A stretch of DNA of 64,000 nt from UBA9611 sp965237595 (GCA_965237595.1 CBDEFY010000004.1:434001-498000); one strand, 5' to 3'; positions 33,029 to 42,487 are shown, counted from the stretch's first letter. Translations and numbers: made by a program. Notes: generated by a model from the letters alone, not told the origin.

Positions 33029-33829
33029 CTAGGCGGTGACCGCCTTGGCCGACTCCTCTCGGATGTTTTGGGCCGACGCCTTCAGGGCATTCAACACGAT
33101 GGTCGGCGGCGCGGGGGCCACCGAGGTGTAACTGACACCCATGTTGAGCAGGTCTTGAGGTGTGAACCGGCAGGAAGCGTGATTAACCGGGATATAGACC
33201 TTGGCCTTGCCCACGGCCTTGACCTTGGCGGCCAGCTCCTCAAAGGTCTGCTTCAGGCGAGGATCCGCCGGGTCGTTCATCCCGAGCACCATGCTGATGT
33301 CGGTGGGCCCAAGGGCGATTAGGTCGACGCCTTCCACTGCGGCGATGTCGGCAATCTCATTTAGGCCGCGTTCGTCCTCGGTCATGACTATGAGGAGGAT
33401 TTCCTCATTGGAAACGCGCATGTGCTCGGTCCAGGGTATGGAGCCGTATCCGGCGACCCGGGAACTGCCGGCCCCGCCCCGGTCTCCAAGGGGCGGATAA
33501 CGGATGGCCTCCACCGCCCGCTTTGCGCCCTCGGCGCCGGCAATGTGGGGCACCTGGATGCCCTGGGCGCCCATGTCGAGCAGGCGCAGAATGGTCTTGG
33601 GGTTGTCGTCTGGTACACGGACGACGGGCGTGATGTCGCACAGGTCGGCGACCCGGATCATCTCGCCCACGGTTTGTAGGTCGAAGACCGAATGCTCCAT
33701 ATCGATGAAAGCACCGTCGAAACCGGCCAGGGCGATAATCTCAATCACCGCCGGGTCGGCGAAACCCACGTGGCTCACGATGGCCAGGCCGCCTTCTCGC
33801 ATCACCTTCTTTATTCTATTCGGTTTCAT
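33029..33829 (-). CDS. HpcH/HpaI-family aldolase
   Basis: A 266-residue class II aldolase of the HpcH/HpaI family, which cleaves or forms 2-keto-3-deoxy acids and similar compounds with a divalent metal. The segments GFDGAFIDMEHSVFDLQTV (metal/substrate loop), TPVVRVPDDNP, GAQGIQVPHI and DLIALGPTDISMVLG are characteristic. The start MKPNRIKKVM at 33829 was preferred because GGGAGAAATTG precedes the ATG; the frame extends 19 codons upstream without similarity. It may belong to degradation of aromatic or sugar acids, but no other pathway gene is adjacent. Confidence 0.87.
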   Translation of the reverse strand: MKPNRIKKVMREGGLAIVSHVGFADPAVIEIIALAGFDGAFIDMEHSVFDLQTVGEMIRVADLCDITPVVRVPDDNPKTILRLLDMGAQGIQVPHIAGAEGAKRAVEAIRYPPLGDRGGAGSSRVAGYGSIPWTEHMRVSNEEILLIVMTEDERGLNEIADIAAVEGVDLIALGPTDISMVLGMNDPADPRLKQTFEELAAKVKAVGKAKVYIPVNHASCRFTPQDLLNMGVSYTSVAPAPPTIVLNALKASAQNIREESAKAVTA

Positions 33830-33981
33830 CAATTTCTCCCTGTATTCTTGGCCGCATATTCTTGGCCCCAGAGTGGCCAAGAACATCGCGCCGCGACCTT
33901 CGATCTCTCAAGCTGGATGGAGTGTAGACACGGCCAGTACTGGTGTCAATCTACGGCGGCTGCCCGAGGAAGATGCCGGAG

Positions 33982-34761
33982 CTAGCCGCGGGCCGGGTCT
34001 TGGACCAACTCCACGGCGTCCCCCACCGATACCGTGCCGGTGGATTCGACCGCGCCATAGACGCCGAAGTATGGAGCGCGGACGCTGGGACGGTAACTGA
34101 GGAGCAGCCTGGGGACGTCAAAGTCGCGTTCGCCGGTCTCGGGGTCCAGGGTGGTTATGGCGCAACGAGGGTCGGGCGCTACCAGCCTCAGCCGCAGTTC
34201 GGGACCTATCTGCACCAGGCCGCCCATCCAGAGGTCCTCTTCATGGGGAGAGCAGCCGGCGATGAGGAAGTTTGGCCGGAACCTTTTTCCTTCGAACTTC
34301 CGTCCGCCGGTGACCTGCTCACCCAGGAAATCTATGGATGCCTGGGAGAGCAGGGATATGGGGTACTCATCGTAGCTTTCGCCGGGGTTGTCGGTCTTCA
34401 CCAAACGTACCGGCGAACCGCAGAATCGGGACAGCGCCTCGTTCCACGGCCCGGAGACTTCCCGGCCCGGCACCTGGCGGCCCCACATGATGGTGCTTAC
34501 AGGGTCGCCCAATTCCGTAGGGCCTTCCACGAGGTCGCGGTTGGGGAACTGGAGGGTCAGGACTTCAGACTCGGCGGAGTACTGCGCTTTAACCAAGACC
34601 AAGCGGCCGTCCTGTCGTTGGGTCAGCAGCCGCCCTTCCGCGTCAATCAGGTGGAACCGGCGGTCTTCGACGATACCGGAGTACCCGACCGTCACTGACG
34701 CGGGCTGTTCCAGGGAAAGGGACTTTACCGGCGAGGTAAAGATTGCCGCAACAGAACGCAA
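33982..34761 (-). CDS. MOSC domain protein
   Basis: A 259-residue protein with an N-terminal MOSC_N beta-barrel (SPVKSLSLEQPASVTVGYSG) and a MOSC domain. The conserved cysteine is in APDPRCAITTLDPETGE, the place where molybdenum cofactor sulfurase C-terminal domains and mARC proteins hold Moco. Further MOSC markers are FEGKRFRPNFLI and DEYPISLLSQASI. Such proteins bind or transfer sulfurated molybdenum cofactor, or reduce N-hydroxylated compounds. No Moco biosynthesis gene is adjacent. The gene ends 40 bp from the htrA-like gene on the same strand. Confidence 0.82.
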   Translation of the reverse strand: MRSVAAIFTSPVKSLSLEQPASVTVGYSGIVEDRRFHLIDAEGRLLTQRQDGRLVLVKAQYSAESEVLTLQFPNRDLVEGPTELGDPVSTIMWGRQVPGREVSGPWNEALSRFCGSPVRLVKTDNPGESYDEYPISLLSQASIDFLGEQVTGGRKFEGKRFRPNFLIAGCSPHEEDLWMGGLVQIGPELRLRLVAPDPRCAITTLDPETGERDFDVPRLLLSYRPSVRAPYFGVYGAVESTGTVSVGDAVELVQDPARG

Positions 34762-34801
34762 CGGACACCCCTTAATCTGTGACCGGTTTTGCTGTTCTTT
34801 C

Positions 34802-36052
34802 CTAGCCGTCGCCGGGCCGCGTGCCCAAGACGACAGGCAGCTCCTCCGATGCTCCGTCTTCGTGCAACACGTTCAACGCAACCTCATCGCCGGGTCTGGT
34901 GTTGTTGGTCAGGTAAACGATTAGGTCGGTCATGTCCCTGACCATAGACCCATTGATGGCCGTGATGGTGTCGCCGCCCAAGGCATATTGTATCCCGTTC
35001 ACAACCTCGGTGCGGTCGCTGCCGGTGAGCCCGCCATCCTCTGCTGGGCTGTCTGCGTTCACGCTGATTACCAAGGCGCCCAGGGTCCCCTTGGGCAGTT
35101 CCATCAACTGGGCAACCTCAGACCCCACGGAGGCCCCGGATATGCCGAGCCAGGAATACTCGTACTTGCCGTTCTCGATCAAGGCGGGCACCACCATCTT
35201 GGCGATGTTGATGGGCACGGCCAAGCCCACACCGGAGTTGCCACCGGTGCGGCTGATTATCTGAGTGTTGATGCCCACCACCCGGCCGTGGCGGTCCAGC
35301 AGTGGGCCGCCGGAGTTGCCGGGGTTGATGGGAGCGTCGGTCTGAATCACCTCGGGAACGGTGAACTGGCTGGCCCCGCTGCGGATGGTGCGGCCCACGG
35401 CGCTGACAATGCCGCTGGTCATGGTGAATGACTGGCCGAAGGGCGCGCCGATGGCCACAGCGAGCTGTCCCACCATCACATCGCCGCTGTCGCCGCGGTC
35501 CATGGGGACCAGGTTATCCATGGGCTCCTCCAGTTCCAGGACCGCCAAGTCGGAATCCGTGTCTCCTCCCAACACCTTGGCCAGCACCTGGGTGCGGTCG
35601 GCGAATATCACAGTCACCGTCTCGGCCCCGGCAACCACGTGCTGGTTGGTGACAATCCGGCCCTGGTCATCCCACACGAAACCGGAGCCCTCGCCGCGCT
35701 CGAAGAAATCTTCGGGAACCCCGGGGATGTTGGGGAATCGGCCGGCGCCGTCGTTCCCCTCCAGTCCCTGGATAACCTGGATGTGCACCACCGACGGCAG
35801 GGCCTTCTGGTAGATCCGGATCATGACCGATTCTTGGGCCGCGACCAACTCGTCAGCGGCGCTATCACTGCCGGCGAACACCGGACCGCTGGTCTGGCTT
35901 GTTTCAACGGATGAAGGGGATGCCGTATCGGGTTCAGGGGTCTGGGCGACGCTTCCTGCGCAAGCTGCGAGGACGAAGAGCAATAGTCCCAGTGCTCCGG
36001 TTATCAACCAGGTTTTGAGATTCTTCTGGCGAAGCGATTTCAATTGTTCCAC
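34802..36052 (-). CDS. HtrA/DegP-like serine protease, lipoprotein
   Basis: A 416-residue S1C serine protease with one PDZ domain. The N-terminus carries a lipoprotein signal peptide ending in LLFVLAAC (Cys31), followed by an 80-residue Ser/Pro/Thr-rich linker. The triad is His138 (TNQHVVAGA), Asp168 (DSDLAVLEL) and Ser247 (NPGNSGGPLL). The PDZ domain occupies about residues 310-410. It is expected outside the cell membrane, degrading misfolded envelope proteins. A palindrome ACGTA-TTTT-ACGT lies at about 36093-36106 upstream and may be part of its control. Confidence 0.9.
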   Translation of the reverse strand: MEQLKSLRQKNLKTWLITGALGLLLFVLAACAGSVAQTPEPDTASPSSVETSQTSGPVFAGSDSAADELVAAQESVMIRIYQKALPSVVHIQVIQGLEGNDGAGRFPNIPGVPEDFFERGEGSGFVWDDQGRIVTNQHVVAGAETVTVIFADRTQVLAKVLGGDTDSDLAVLELEEPMDNLVPMDRGDSGDVMVGQLAVAIGAPFGQSFTMTSGIVSAVGRTIRSGASQFTVPEVIQTDAPINPGNSGGPLLDRHGRVVGINTQIISRTGGNSGVGLAVPINIAKMVVPALIENGKYEYSWLGISGASVGSEVAQLMELPKGTLGALVISVNADSPAEDGGLTGSDRTEVVNGIQYALGGDTITAINGSMVRDMTDLIVYLTNNTRPGDEVALNVLHEDGASEELPVVLGTRPGDG

Positions 36053-36142
36053 TCCCGACTAGGCCCGTTGTGTAGTGAATTGCCAGGTTTCAATATACGT
36101 AAAATACGTCTTTGAATCACGCCATGGATTTCAATGGCCGCC

Positions 36143-36868
36143 CTAACCGGTGCGTTTCTTGCCCGTCTTCTCCTCGAACAACTGCCAGGTGAGGTCATTG
36201 AACGGGTAGTATTTGCCGGGAGAACACTGCTCAATCTCCAGTTGGGCTTTTATCACCTCTTCCACCTCTTCCCGTTCGTGGGCGATGCGGATAACCTCGT
36301 CCACCACTGTGGCAGGCACCACCACGGCGCCGTCATCGTCGCCCACCACGGCATCGCCGGGCCGCACCAGGACTCCGCCGCACTGTATGGCGTCGTTGAC
36401 CTGCCAGGGCCAGAATTCGGCGGGGCCCTGTTTGGCGGTGGTGTTGGCCGCGTACACCGGGAAACCGTATCCCTTGAGGGTGTTGCTGTCCCGGGCCGCG
36501 CCGTCAGTGACCAAGCCCCCAGCCTCGCGCTGCATCATCCGCAGGAACTTGATGTCGCCGCCGATGGAGCTATACTCCCAGCCCATCGCGTCGATGACCA
36601 AGACTTCCTCGGGGCCGCATAGCTCGATGGCCACGTATTCGGCCGATTGGTCGCCCTTGGGCTTGTCCCCGGCCAGGTCGGGCCGGTGGGGCACAAACCT
36701 GAGGGTGACCGCCCGTCCGGCCATGTGCTGCCCCGGTTGCAGGGGCTTGGCCCCTTGGATAAAACTCATGGGCCAGCCCATCACCCAGAGGCCATCTATC
36801 AGGGTCTGGGTGGGGATGTCGCGGAGCGTTTGCAGAGTCTGGCTGGAGATAGGTTTGGCGTCGGGCAT
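36143..36868 (-). CDS. RraA-like / 4-hydroxy-4-methyl-2-oxoglutarate aldolase family protein
   Basis: A 241-residue member of the RraA/HMG aldolase fold. The substrate/metal loop reads GGLVTDGAARDSNTLKGYG, and the family segments PGDAVVGDDDGAVVVPA and AGRAVTLRFVPH are present. Bacterial members either act as class II aldolases/oxaloacetate decarboxylases or inhibit RNase E. The longer form with metal-ligand Asp points to an aldolase or dimethylmenaquinone-methyltransferase-annotated protein. No RNase E gene is near. A family E repeat lies just upstream. Confidence 0.82.
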   Translation of the reverse strand: MPDAKPISSQTLQTLRDIPTQTLIDGLWVMGWPMSFIQGAKPLQPGQHMAGRAVTLRFVPHRPDLAGDKPKGDQSAEYVAIELCGPEEVLVIDAMGWEYSSIGGDIKFLRMMQREAGGLVTDGAARDSNTLKGYGFPVYAANTTAKQGPAEFWPWQVNDAIQCGGVLVRPGDAVVGDDDGAVVVPATVVDEVIRIAHEREEVEEVIKAQLEIEQCSPGKYYPFNDLTWQLFEEKTGKKRTG

Positions 36869-36907
36869 GTTCGAACCCCTGTTTATTGTTGGGTTGGTTG
36901 TTGCCGG

Positions 36908-36934
36908 GTCCTTCGACGGGCTCAGGACGAACGG
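36908..36934. repeat. Family E repeat CCTTCGACGGGCTCAGGACG
   Basis: A short repeat with the core CCTTCGACGGGCTCAGG shared with 20540-20592, here in the region between the RraA-like gene and an acyl-CoA dehydrogenase remnant. Confidence 0.55.
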
Positions 36935-37005
36935 TAGAGAAGCAACCCTCCGTTAGCGGTGTCCTTACCCGCGGAAGGGCGTCCAACCACATTTTGAAAT
37001 GCCCT

Positions 37006-37170
37006 CTAGGGCTCCATCTGGGCGGCCAGTTGGTCCAGGTGGTACTCGGTTTCGCCCAGGTTGGCCTCGGCAATCTTGCCCCTGGCGGAATAGAGTTGCA
37101 TGTCGTGTTCGACGGTGAAGGCGATTCCGGCGAAGATGGAGTGGCCGGCCTCGATGGCCGCCCGGCTGAG
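37006..37170 (-). pseudogene. Acyl-CoA dehydrogenase C-terminal remnant
   Basis: The minus strand reads AAIEAGHSIFAGIAFTVEHD then MQLYSARGKIAEANLGETEY and ends LAAQMEP with TAG. This is the end of an acyl-CoA dehydrogenase helical bundle (the EHDMQLY/R pattern). It abuts the 3' end of the LLM gene, so the rest was probably deleted. The interval 36869-37005 contains only the family E repeat. Confidence 0.6.
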
Positions 37171-37174
37171 TATA

Positions 37175-38170
37175 TCAGGCGGGGGCGCAGGCGCGGATAA
37201 TCTCCAATGCCTGATCTTTGGCCCCGTCGCCCATGAAACGGGGTGAAACGATGGGCAGGGTTATGCCGGCCTTGCGGTAGTCGGCCAGTTTCTGTCGGCA
37301 ATCATCCGCCGTGCCCACCAGGCCAATTTTGTCGATGAGGCCGCTAGGGACCAGGTTCAATGCCTCTTGGGTGCGCCCTTCCTGCCAGGCCGCCCGGACG
37401 TTCTCGATCTCCTCCGGGAATCCGGCGTCAACCATGAGCTTGCGGTAGCGGGGGAATCGGCCGGCGTAGGATGCGATGGGCTGGCGCATCAGGTCCCTGG
37501 CAGCGTCCCGGTTTTCGGACACGGCACAAGGGAGCAGGCTGGCCACCTCAACGTCGCCCGGGGCGCGTCCGGCGTTGCGGGCGCCAATGCCCACGTGCCA
37601 GGCGGCGGACTCGGCGTGGTCCAGGGTGCACCAGGTGAGGATTGCTCCCTGGGAGATTTCGCCGCAGACCTCCAACATCTTGGGGAACACGGCAGCCACG
37701 TAGATGGGTATCTCCCGGCACAGCGGCTCGAACCACAATTCGAACCGCTCGATATTGTAAATCTCGCCGTGGTAGTTCACGTCTGAGTCTTTGAGGATGG
37801 CCCGGACGATGTCCACGCACTCCCGCAGCCGCGGGACCGGGCGGGTGAACTTCAGACCGTGCTCCGGTTCCACCTGAACCTTGTGGCTGGTGCCCAGGCC
37901 CAGGGTGAACCGGCCGTTGGAGAAATAGTCCACCGATGCCGCAGCCATTGCGATGGTCGGCGCGGTGCCGACATAGACGCTGGTGATGCTGGTGCCCAAC
38001 TTGATTCTTTCGGTGGCCACGGCGCAGGCGGTGAGGATGGAGAACTGGTCGCCGCCATGACCCTCGGCCACCCAGGCCGACTCGTAGCCCAACTCCTCGG
38101 CCACTTTGACGCACTCGACTATGTCCTGAGGCGACATTCCCCCGGAGAACCCGACTCCGATGCGTTCCAT
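37175..38170 (-). CDS. LLM-class F420/flavin-dependent oxidoreductase (Mer-like)
   Basis: A 331-residue luciferase-family enzyme resembling F420-dependent methylene-tetrahydromethanopterin reductases and related F420 oxidoreductases. It starts MERIGVGFSGGMSPQDIVEC at 38170, chosen because GGAGGG precedes this ATG. YESAWVAEGHGGDQFSIL, IKLGTSITSVYVGTAPTIAM, FTLGLGTSHK and IGLVGTADDCRQKLADYRKAG are typical. F420 rather than FMN use is plausible but not proved, as no F420 biosynthesis gene is present in the window. It is intact. Confidence 0.85.
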   Translation of the reverse strand: MERIGVGFSGGMSPQDIVECVKVAEELGYESAWVAEGHGGDQFSILTACAVATERIKLGTSITSVYVGTAPTIAMAAASVDYFSNGRFTLGLGTSHKVQVEPEHGLKFTRPVPRLRECVDIVRAILKDSDVNYHGEIYNIERFELWFEPLCREIPIYVAAVFPKMLEVCGEISQGAILTWCTLDHAESAAWHVGIGARNAGRAPGDVEVASLLPCAVSENRDAARDLMRQPIASYAGRFPRYRKLMVDAGFPEEIENVRAAWQEGRTQEALNLVPSGLIDKIGLVGTADDCRQKLADYRKAGITLPIVSPRFMGDGAKDQALEIIRACAPA

Positions 38171-38255
38171 GTTCAACCCTCCCATTCAACCCTCCCAGGG
38201 GCGAAATTCATTCAACCGGTGGCTGTAATTTGGCTTCTATTCCATTTGAGGGTCT

Positions 38256-39551
38256 ATGATATGCCATGCCGTCAACGGACGACAGCGTCAAATCATCGAT
38301 TGGAGATCGGACCTAGCCAGTTTGAGTCCCCAGGCCCCGCCTACCTTCAGCAGATACCGCTGGACAGTCATGGGAGTGTGGCTGTTCTCCAACGTATCTT
38401 CTTTCATGGTGTTGAACACGCTGGGCATCCTGTTGCCCGCCATCAGCGCCGAACTCAGCCTGTCGCCCAGCCAGCAGGGGTTGCTGGGGTCGGCGTCCCA
38501 CTGGGGAAACATCGCCTTGGCCATCCCCCTCAGTTGGGCCACCTCCCGCCTCTCCGCCAAATGGCTCACCACCGCAACTCTCGTTTTGGCCACATTTTGT
38601 TTGTTCCTCCAGAGTTGGGCTCCGGTCTTCATCGTGCTGCTCTTGGGGCGGCTCTTGTTCGGCATCAGCAACATCGCTCAAGCGCCAGCCAGGGCGCTCC
38701 TGACCCGGCAGTGGTTCCCGTCCAGGGAAGTAATCATCGTAAACAGCGTGTCCAACGTGCTCTTCGGCATAGTGGTAGGCGGAGGACTGGCCCTGGCTCC
38801 GGTGATATTGGGGCTGATGGACGGCGATTGGCGGATGACACTGCGTATCTTTGGGCTTTATCTCGCCGGGATCACCGTGCTGTGGCTGGTCCTGGGAAAG
38901 ACACGTACCAACGAGGCCGACCAGGACGTCGTAGTGTCCCAGGGCCTGGCCGTGGTCAAGGGGGCTTTGGGCTACCGGGATTTGTGGATCGGCGGGCTGG
39001 GGTTCGTAGGGTGCAACATGTCTTTCGGCGCATTCTTGGCCTTCTACCCCACATTAATGCTGGAGGAATTCGACATCTCTCTGCGCCTTTCCGGCAGCAT
39101 CTTGGCGTCCGGCGTCATCCTGGGCGGCGTGGGCGGTATAGCCGTAGCCTGGGCGGCGTCCACCAGCGGCCGCGAGAGAAATTTTCTTCAGGTCTTGGGG
39201 GTCCTGATGATTGGCACCAACCTGGGGATGGTCTTAACGGGAGCGGTGCCGGCATTGTTTATCTTGTCGTTGTTGAATGGTGTGGCCTGGGCTTTCTTCC
39301 CGATCTTGGTGACGGTGCCCTTCCACCTGCCGGGGATCAGGCCCCGGGAGTTGGCGGTGGCCTTCACCTTCACCATGATGATGACATCGGTAGGAACGTC
39401 CCTGGGGCCGCTTGTTACCGGGTTCATGCAAGAGGCCTTCGGCGACCTGAAGCTGGCGCTATTCATAATCAGCTTCGCTTCGTTCACTTTGGTCTTGGCC
39501 GGCAGCACACTTCGGTTCGGCACACAACGTCTGGCCACTGAAAGCGGATAG
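38256..39551 (+). CDS. MFS transporter
   Basis: A 431-residue major facilitator with 12 predicted membrane segments. Its start is uncertain: the ATG at 38256 gives a hydrophilic 35-residue N-terminus, and a TTG near 38320 (LSPQAPPTFSRYRWTVMG) would give a more usual length. RLLFGISNIAQAPARALLTRQWFPSREVIIVNSVSN is cut here to its motif parts: the R..FG.....PA..AL signature of the ACS/CynX-type subfamily. It is divergent from the LLM gene and ends 15 bp from the convergent CaiB gene. The substrate may be an organic anion. Confidence 0.82.
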   Translation: MICHAVNGRQRQIIDWRSDLASLSPQAPPTFSRYRWTVMGVWLFSNVSSFMVLNTLGILLPAISAELSLSPSQQGLLGSASHWGNIALAIPLSWATSRLSAKWLTTATLVLATFCLFLQSWAPVFIVLLLGRLLFGISNIAQAPARALLTRQWFPSREVIIVNSVSNVLFGIVVGGGLALAPVILGLMDGDWRMTLRIFGLYLAGITVLWLVLGKTRTNEADQDVVVSQGLAVVKGALGYRDLWIGGLGFVGCNMSFGAFLAFYPTLMLEEFDISLRLSGSILASGVILGGVGGIAVAWAASTSGRERNFLQVLGVLMIGTNLGMVLTGAVPALFILSLLNGVAWAFFPILVTVPFHLPGIRPRELAVAFTFTMMMTSVGTSLGPLVTGFMQEAFGDLKLALFIISFASFTLVLAGSTLRFGTQRLATESG

Positions 39552-39565
39552 CTGACGGCTACAAC

Positions 39566-40822
39566 CTACTCCAACACCCCATCATCCTCCAATGACTTGT
39601 ACTCGTCATCGGACAGGCCGATCAAGTCTTTGAGAACGTGGCTGGTGTGTTCGCCCAAAAGCGGGGCCGGCCGGTCCAGGGAGCCTGGACTAAGGGAGAA
39701 GACCATCTCGCTGATGTCGGTGGCGTAGGGCCCGATCTCGGGGTGGTCCAGCCATTGGAAATGGCCCCGGTGCAGCAGTTGGGCGTCGTCGAACAGGTCC
39801 CGGGGGTCGTTGACCATCCCCGCAGGGACCCCGGCGCTCTGGAGAGTCTCCATCAGCGCCCCCGCCTCCCAGGGAACGGTCCAGCCGGACAGCAGCCGGT
39901 CCAGTTCATCCTCGTTGGCCTTTCTTCCCAGGAGAGTGGCGAAATCGGGGTTGTAGGGCCAGCCTGAGCCTTCGGGAGCTATGGTCCGCTGCAGTCCTTC
40001 CCAATGGGCGTCGGAGAAACATCCCAGGGCGATCCAGCGGTCATCTCCGGCGCACGGGTAGACGCCGTGAGGGGCGGCGCCCGGGTCCCGGTTGCCCATG
40101 CGGGACTGCTCCCGGCCATTGACGGCGTAGTCCAGCAACACCGGCGCCGAAAAGTGCAGCGTGGTCTCCAGTTGGGACATGTCGATGTGGATGCCCTCGC
40201 CGGTGCGGCGGCTCCGGTCCAAACCCGCCAGGATGGCGGCCACGGCGAACCGGGGGACGATGAAGTCGGTGTAGGCCCCGTAGGGGTTGACCGGGTCGCG
40301 GTCGGGCCAGCCGGTTAGGTTGGTCAGGCCCACCAGCGACGACAGCACCGGCCCAAAACCCGGCTGCCGCTCCATGGGTCCACCCCGTCCCATCATTGAG
40401 GTGCTGAACATCACGATGCCAGGGTTAATTTCTTTGAGCTGTTCGAAGCCAAGCTCCCAGCTTTCCATGGTGCCGGGTGTGAAATTCTCGGTGACCAGGT
40501 GGGCCCACTTGGCCATGCGCAGCATCAAATCGCGGGCCCTGGGGTGGCGCATGTCGACGGTGATGCCCATCTTGTTGGCGTTGTAGCTGGCGAAGTAGGC
40601 GCTGCGGTTGAGTCCGGAGATGCCGTCTTTGAAGGGAGCGCCGCGGCGCAGGACGCCGGGCCGTTTGGCCGACTCCACCCGCACCACGGTGGCCCCGTAC
40701 TCCCCCAGGTACTTGGTGGTCATGGGGCCGACGGCCACCCAGCAAAAGTCGAGGACGTTGACTCCATCCAGGGGCTTTTTGCTTTCTAGAGGGTTTTTTG
40801 ATTCAGGTCGAGCAGCCGTCAA
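39566..40822 (-). CDS. CaiB/BaiF family CoA-transferase (subunit with catalytic Asp), second pair
   Basis: A 418-residue CaiB/BaiF protein. LDGVNVLDFCWVAVGPMTTK and EYGATVVRVESAKRPGVLRR show the CoA-binding N-terminus, and NPYGAYTDFIVPRF places the nucleophile Asp at residue 186. The C-terminus ends DLIGLSDDEYKSLEDDGVLE. It overlaps the upstream CaiB gene by 4 bp, so the two are translated together. As in the first pair, the upstream partner lacks the Asp. Confidence 0.87.
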   Translation of the reverse strand: MTAARPESKNPLESKKPLDGVNVLDFCWVAVGPMTTKYLGEYGATVVRVESAKRPGVLRRGAPFKDGISGLNRSAYFASYNANKMGITVDMRHPRARDLMLRMAKWAHLVTENFTPGTMESWELGFEQLKEINPGIVMFSTSMMGRGGPMERQPGFGPVLSSLVGLTNLTGWPDRDPVNPYGAYTDFIVPRFAVAAILAGLDRSRRTGEGIHIDMSQLETTLHFSAPVLLDYAVNGREQSRMGNRDPGAAPHGVYPCAGDDRWIALGCFSDAHWEGLQRTIAPEGSGWPYNPDFATLLGRKANEDELDRLLSGWTVPWEAGALMETLQSAGVPAGMVNDPRDLFDDAQLLHRGHFQWLDHPEIGPYATDISEMVFSLSPGSLDRPAPLLGEHTSHVLKDLIGLSDDEYKSLEDDGVLE

Positions 40823-42090
40823 ATCACCCCGCTCCGCTTCAGGGTTTCGACCTCCGGGCCGGAAAGCCCCAACTCCTCCTGGTATATCTCCACATTGTGC
40901 TCGCCTATCAAAGGCGGCCTGCGGTAAAGACCTGCGATGTCGCCGCCATCGCCCGATTTTATGAAGGCCCCTGGATATTGGATAGCCGCGCCCAATTCCG
41001 GGTGGTCGATTTCTTTGAAATACCCGCGGGCTTCCAACTGAGGATGGCCCTGGAGGGCTGAGGGTGTGGCCACCGGGAACAGCAATATCCTGCGGTCCAA
41101 ACTCCCCTGTACCAACTCGGCCCTGGTATGGCCGTTGAAAAACTCTTCCAGGGGCTCGCCCAATTGGGCCATCAGCTCCGGTGTGACCGCCCCATAGCCC
41201 AGATCTTCCCAGCCAACAGCATCCAGCTCAGTCACGTCGAAGCCGTCTTCTTTCATCCAGTCCAAGAGGGCCCGGGTGCTGTAGGCAACGCTCCCGCCTT
41301 GGACCATATAGTTGACATAACCATCTTTGCAGGGCCAGTTGATGCGCACGCGGTTCTCACCCGAGGTTTGCCGGTAGACGCCCATGCGTTTCAGGACGGC
41401 GCCTTCGATGTCCCAGACCTGGGGCGCGTGGGCCAGGGTCTTGGCCACCGCCTGCTGGCAGGAAACGTCCACGTACTGCCCCTGGCCGGTGGTGACCCGG
41501 TAGGTATGGGCCAGCATGGCTGCGGTGGCGCCGGCGGCGGCGCCGTGGAGGTAGAAATGGGGGAAGCTGACCCGGACGGGCGCCCGGTCGTCGTCTCCGG
41601 TCAGGTACATGAACCCGCCCAAGGCCATGCCGACGATGTCCGACGCCTGGTAGTTGGAGTAGGGGCCGTCCTGTCCGAATGGCGTGATGGACACCATGAC
41701 CAGCTTGGGGTTGATGCTTGCCAGATGCTCGTAGCCCAGGCCCAGTCCCTCCAGATAGCCAGGGGCGTAGGACTCGATGAGGAAATCGGCCTCAGCGACC
41801 AGCTTCTCCAGCAGCGCCCGGCCGTCCCTCTGCTCCAGGTCCAGGGTGATGCTCCTTTTGTTGGCGGCGTAGGACCACCAGAAGAGGCTTTTCTCGGGAC
41901 GGGGGTCGTCTTCGTAGAAAGGTCCGATGTTCCGGGCGGGGCTACCGCCTGGCGGCTCGATCTGGAGCACGTCGGCGCCAAGGTCGGCCAATATCTTGCC
42001 GCAGAGCAGGCCACGGTCGTCGGTAAGGTCCAGTACTCGGTAAGGGGCGAGCAGGAAGTCGATTTCCCCTTGGGTGCCGGGCATCGTCAC
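40819..42090 (-). CDS. CaiB/BaiF family CoA-transferase (subunit lacking the catalytic Asp), second pair
   Basis: A 423-residue CaiB/BaiF protein related to the one at 14063-15298 (shared YRVLDLTxxxGxxCGK, GADV, IEPPGG, NKRSITLDL). The nucleophile region reads VRVSFPHFYLHGAAAGATAA with His178 and no Asp, matching the HF in the other pair. It is the first gene of the two-gene operon. A heteromer with the next gene product is expected. Substrate unknown. Confidence 0.85.
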   Translation of the reverse strand: MTMPGTQGEIDFLLAPYRVLDLTDDRGLLCGKILADLGADVLQIEPPGGSPARNIGPFYEDDPRPEKSLFWWSYAANKRSITLDLEQRDGRALLEKLVAEADFLIESYAPGYLEGLGLGYEHLASINPKLVMVSITPFGQDGPYSNYQASDIVGMALGGFMYLTGDDDRAPVRVSFPHFYLHGAAAGATAAMLAHTYRVTTGQGQYVDVSCQQAVAKTLAHAPQVWDIEGAVLKRMGVYRQTSGENRVRINWPCKDGYVNYMVQGGSVAYSTRALLDWMKEDGFDVTELDAVGWEDLGYGAVTPELMAQLGEPLEEFFNGHTRAELVQGSLDRRILLFPVATPSALQGHPQLEARGYFKEIDHPELGAAIQYPGAFIKSGDGGDIAGLYRRPPLIGEHNVEIYQEELGLSGPEVETLKRSGVI

Positions 42091-42325
42091 TCCAGGAACA
42101 TCAGCATCACAGGGACTATTCCGCTGGTATTGTAGTGTCCCTCACCTTTTCGTCAACTGGGCGGCTCGCCGCGTTTTATGGGGCTACGCCGGGACGCCGG
42201 GTTTTCTGGAGCGCGGGCCGGTAGGAAAAGCAGTTGGTTTACTTGTATGGAGATTCTTGGGGTTGTAGGATGGAGATAATGAACTTGTAGTTCTTGATCA
42301 CTGCTTGGAGAACGATTGGGAAGTG

Positions 42326-42487
42326 ATGTCCACTCGGACCAACTGGTACAGCGAACACCCGGCGGCCTGCACCTGCGCCTTCTGCAACGAGAAGCGGACC
42401 ATGCAGCCCGAAACGGGCAAGATTGGCCGCAACGCCAAGTGCCCGTGCAACAGCGGCAAGAAGTACAAACGCTGCCACGGCAAATAA
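42326..42487 (+). CDS. Small SEC-C motif zinc-binding protein
   Basis: A 53-residue protein ending in GRNAKCPCNSGKKYKRCHGK, a textbook SEC-C zinc motif (CxC...CH) as in the SecA C-terminus. A second CTCAFC cluster lies in the middle. The start MSTRTNWYSEH at 42326 is assumed; a TTG at 42305 is an alternative. Such small proteins bind ribosomes or client proteins with SecB-like partners. No SecA is adjacent. Confidence 0.75.
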   Translation: MSTRTNWYSEHPAACTCAFCNEKRTMQPETGKIGRNAKCPCNSGKKYKRCHGK

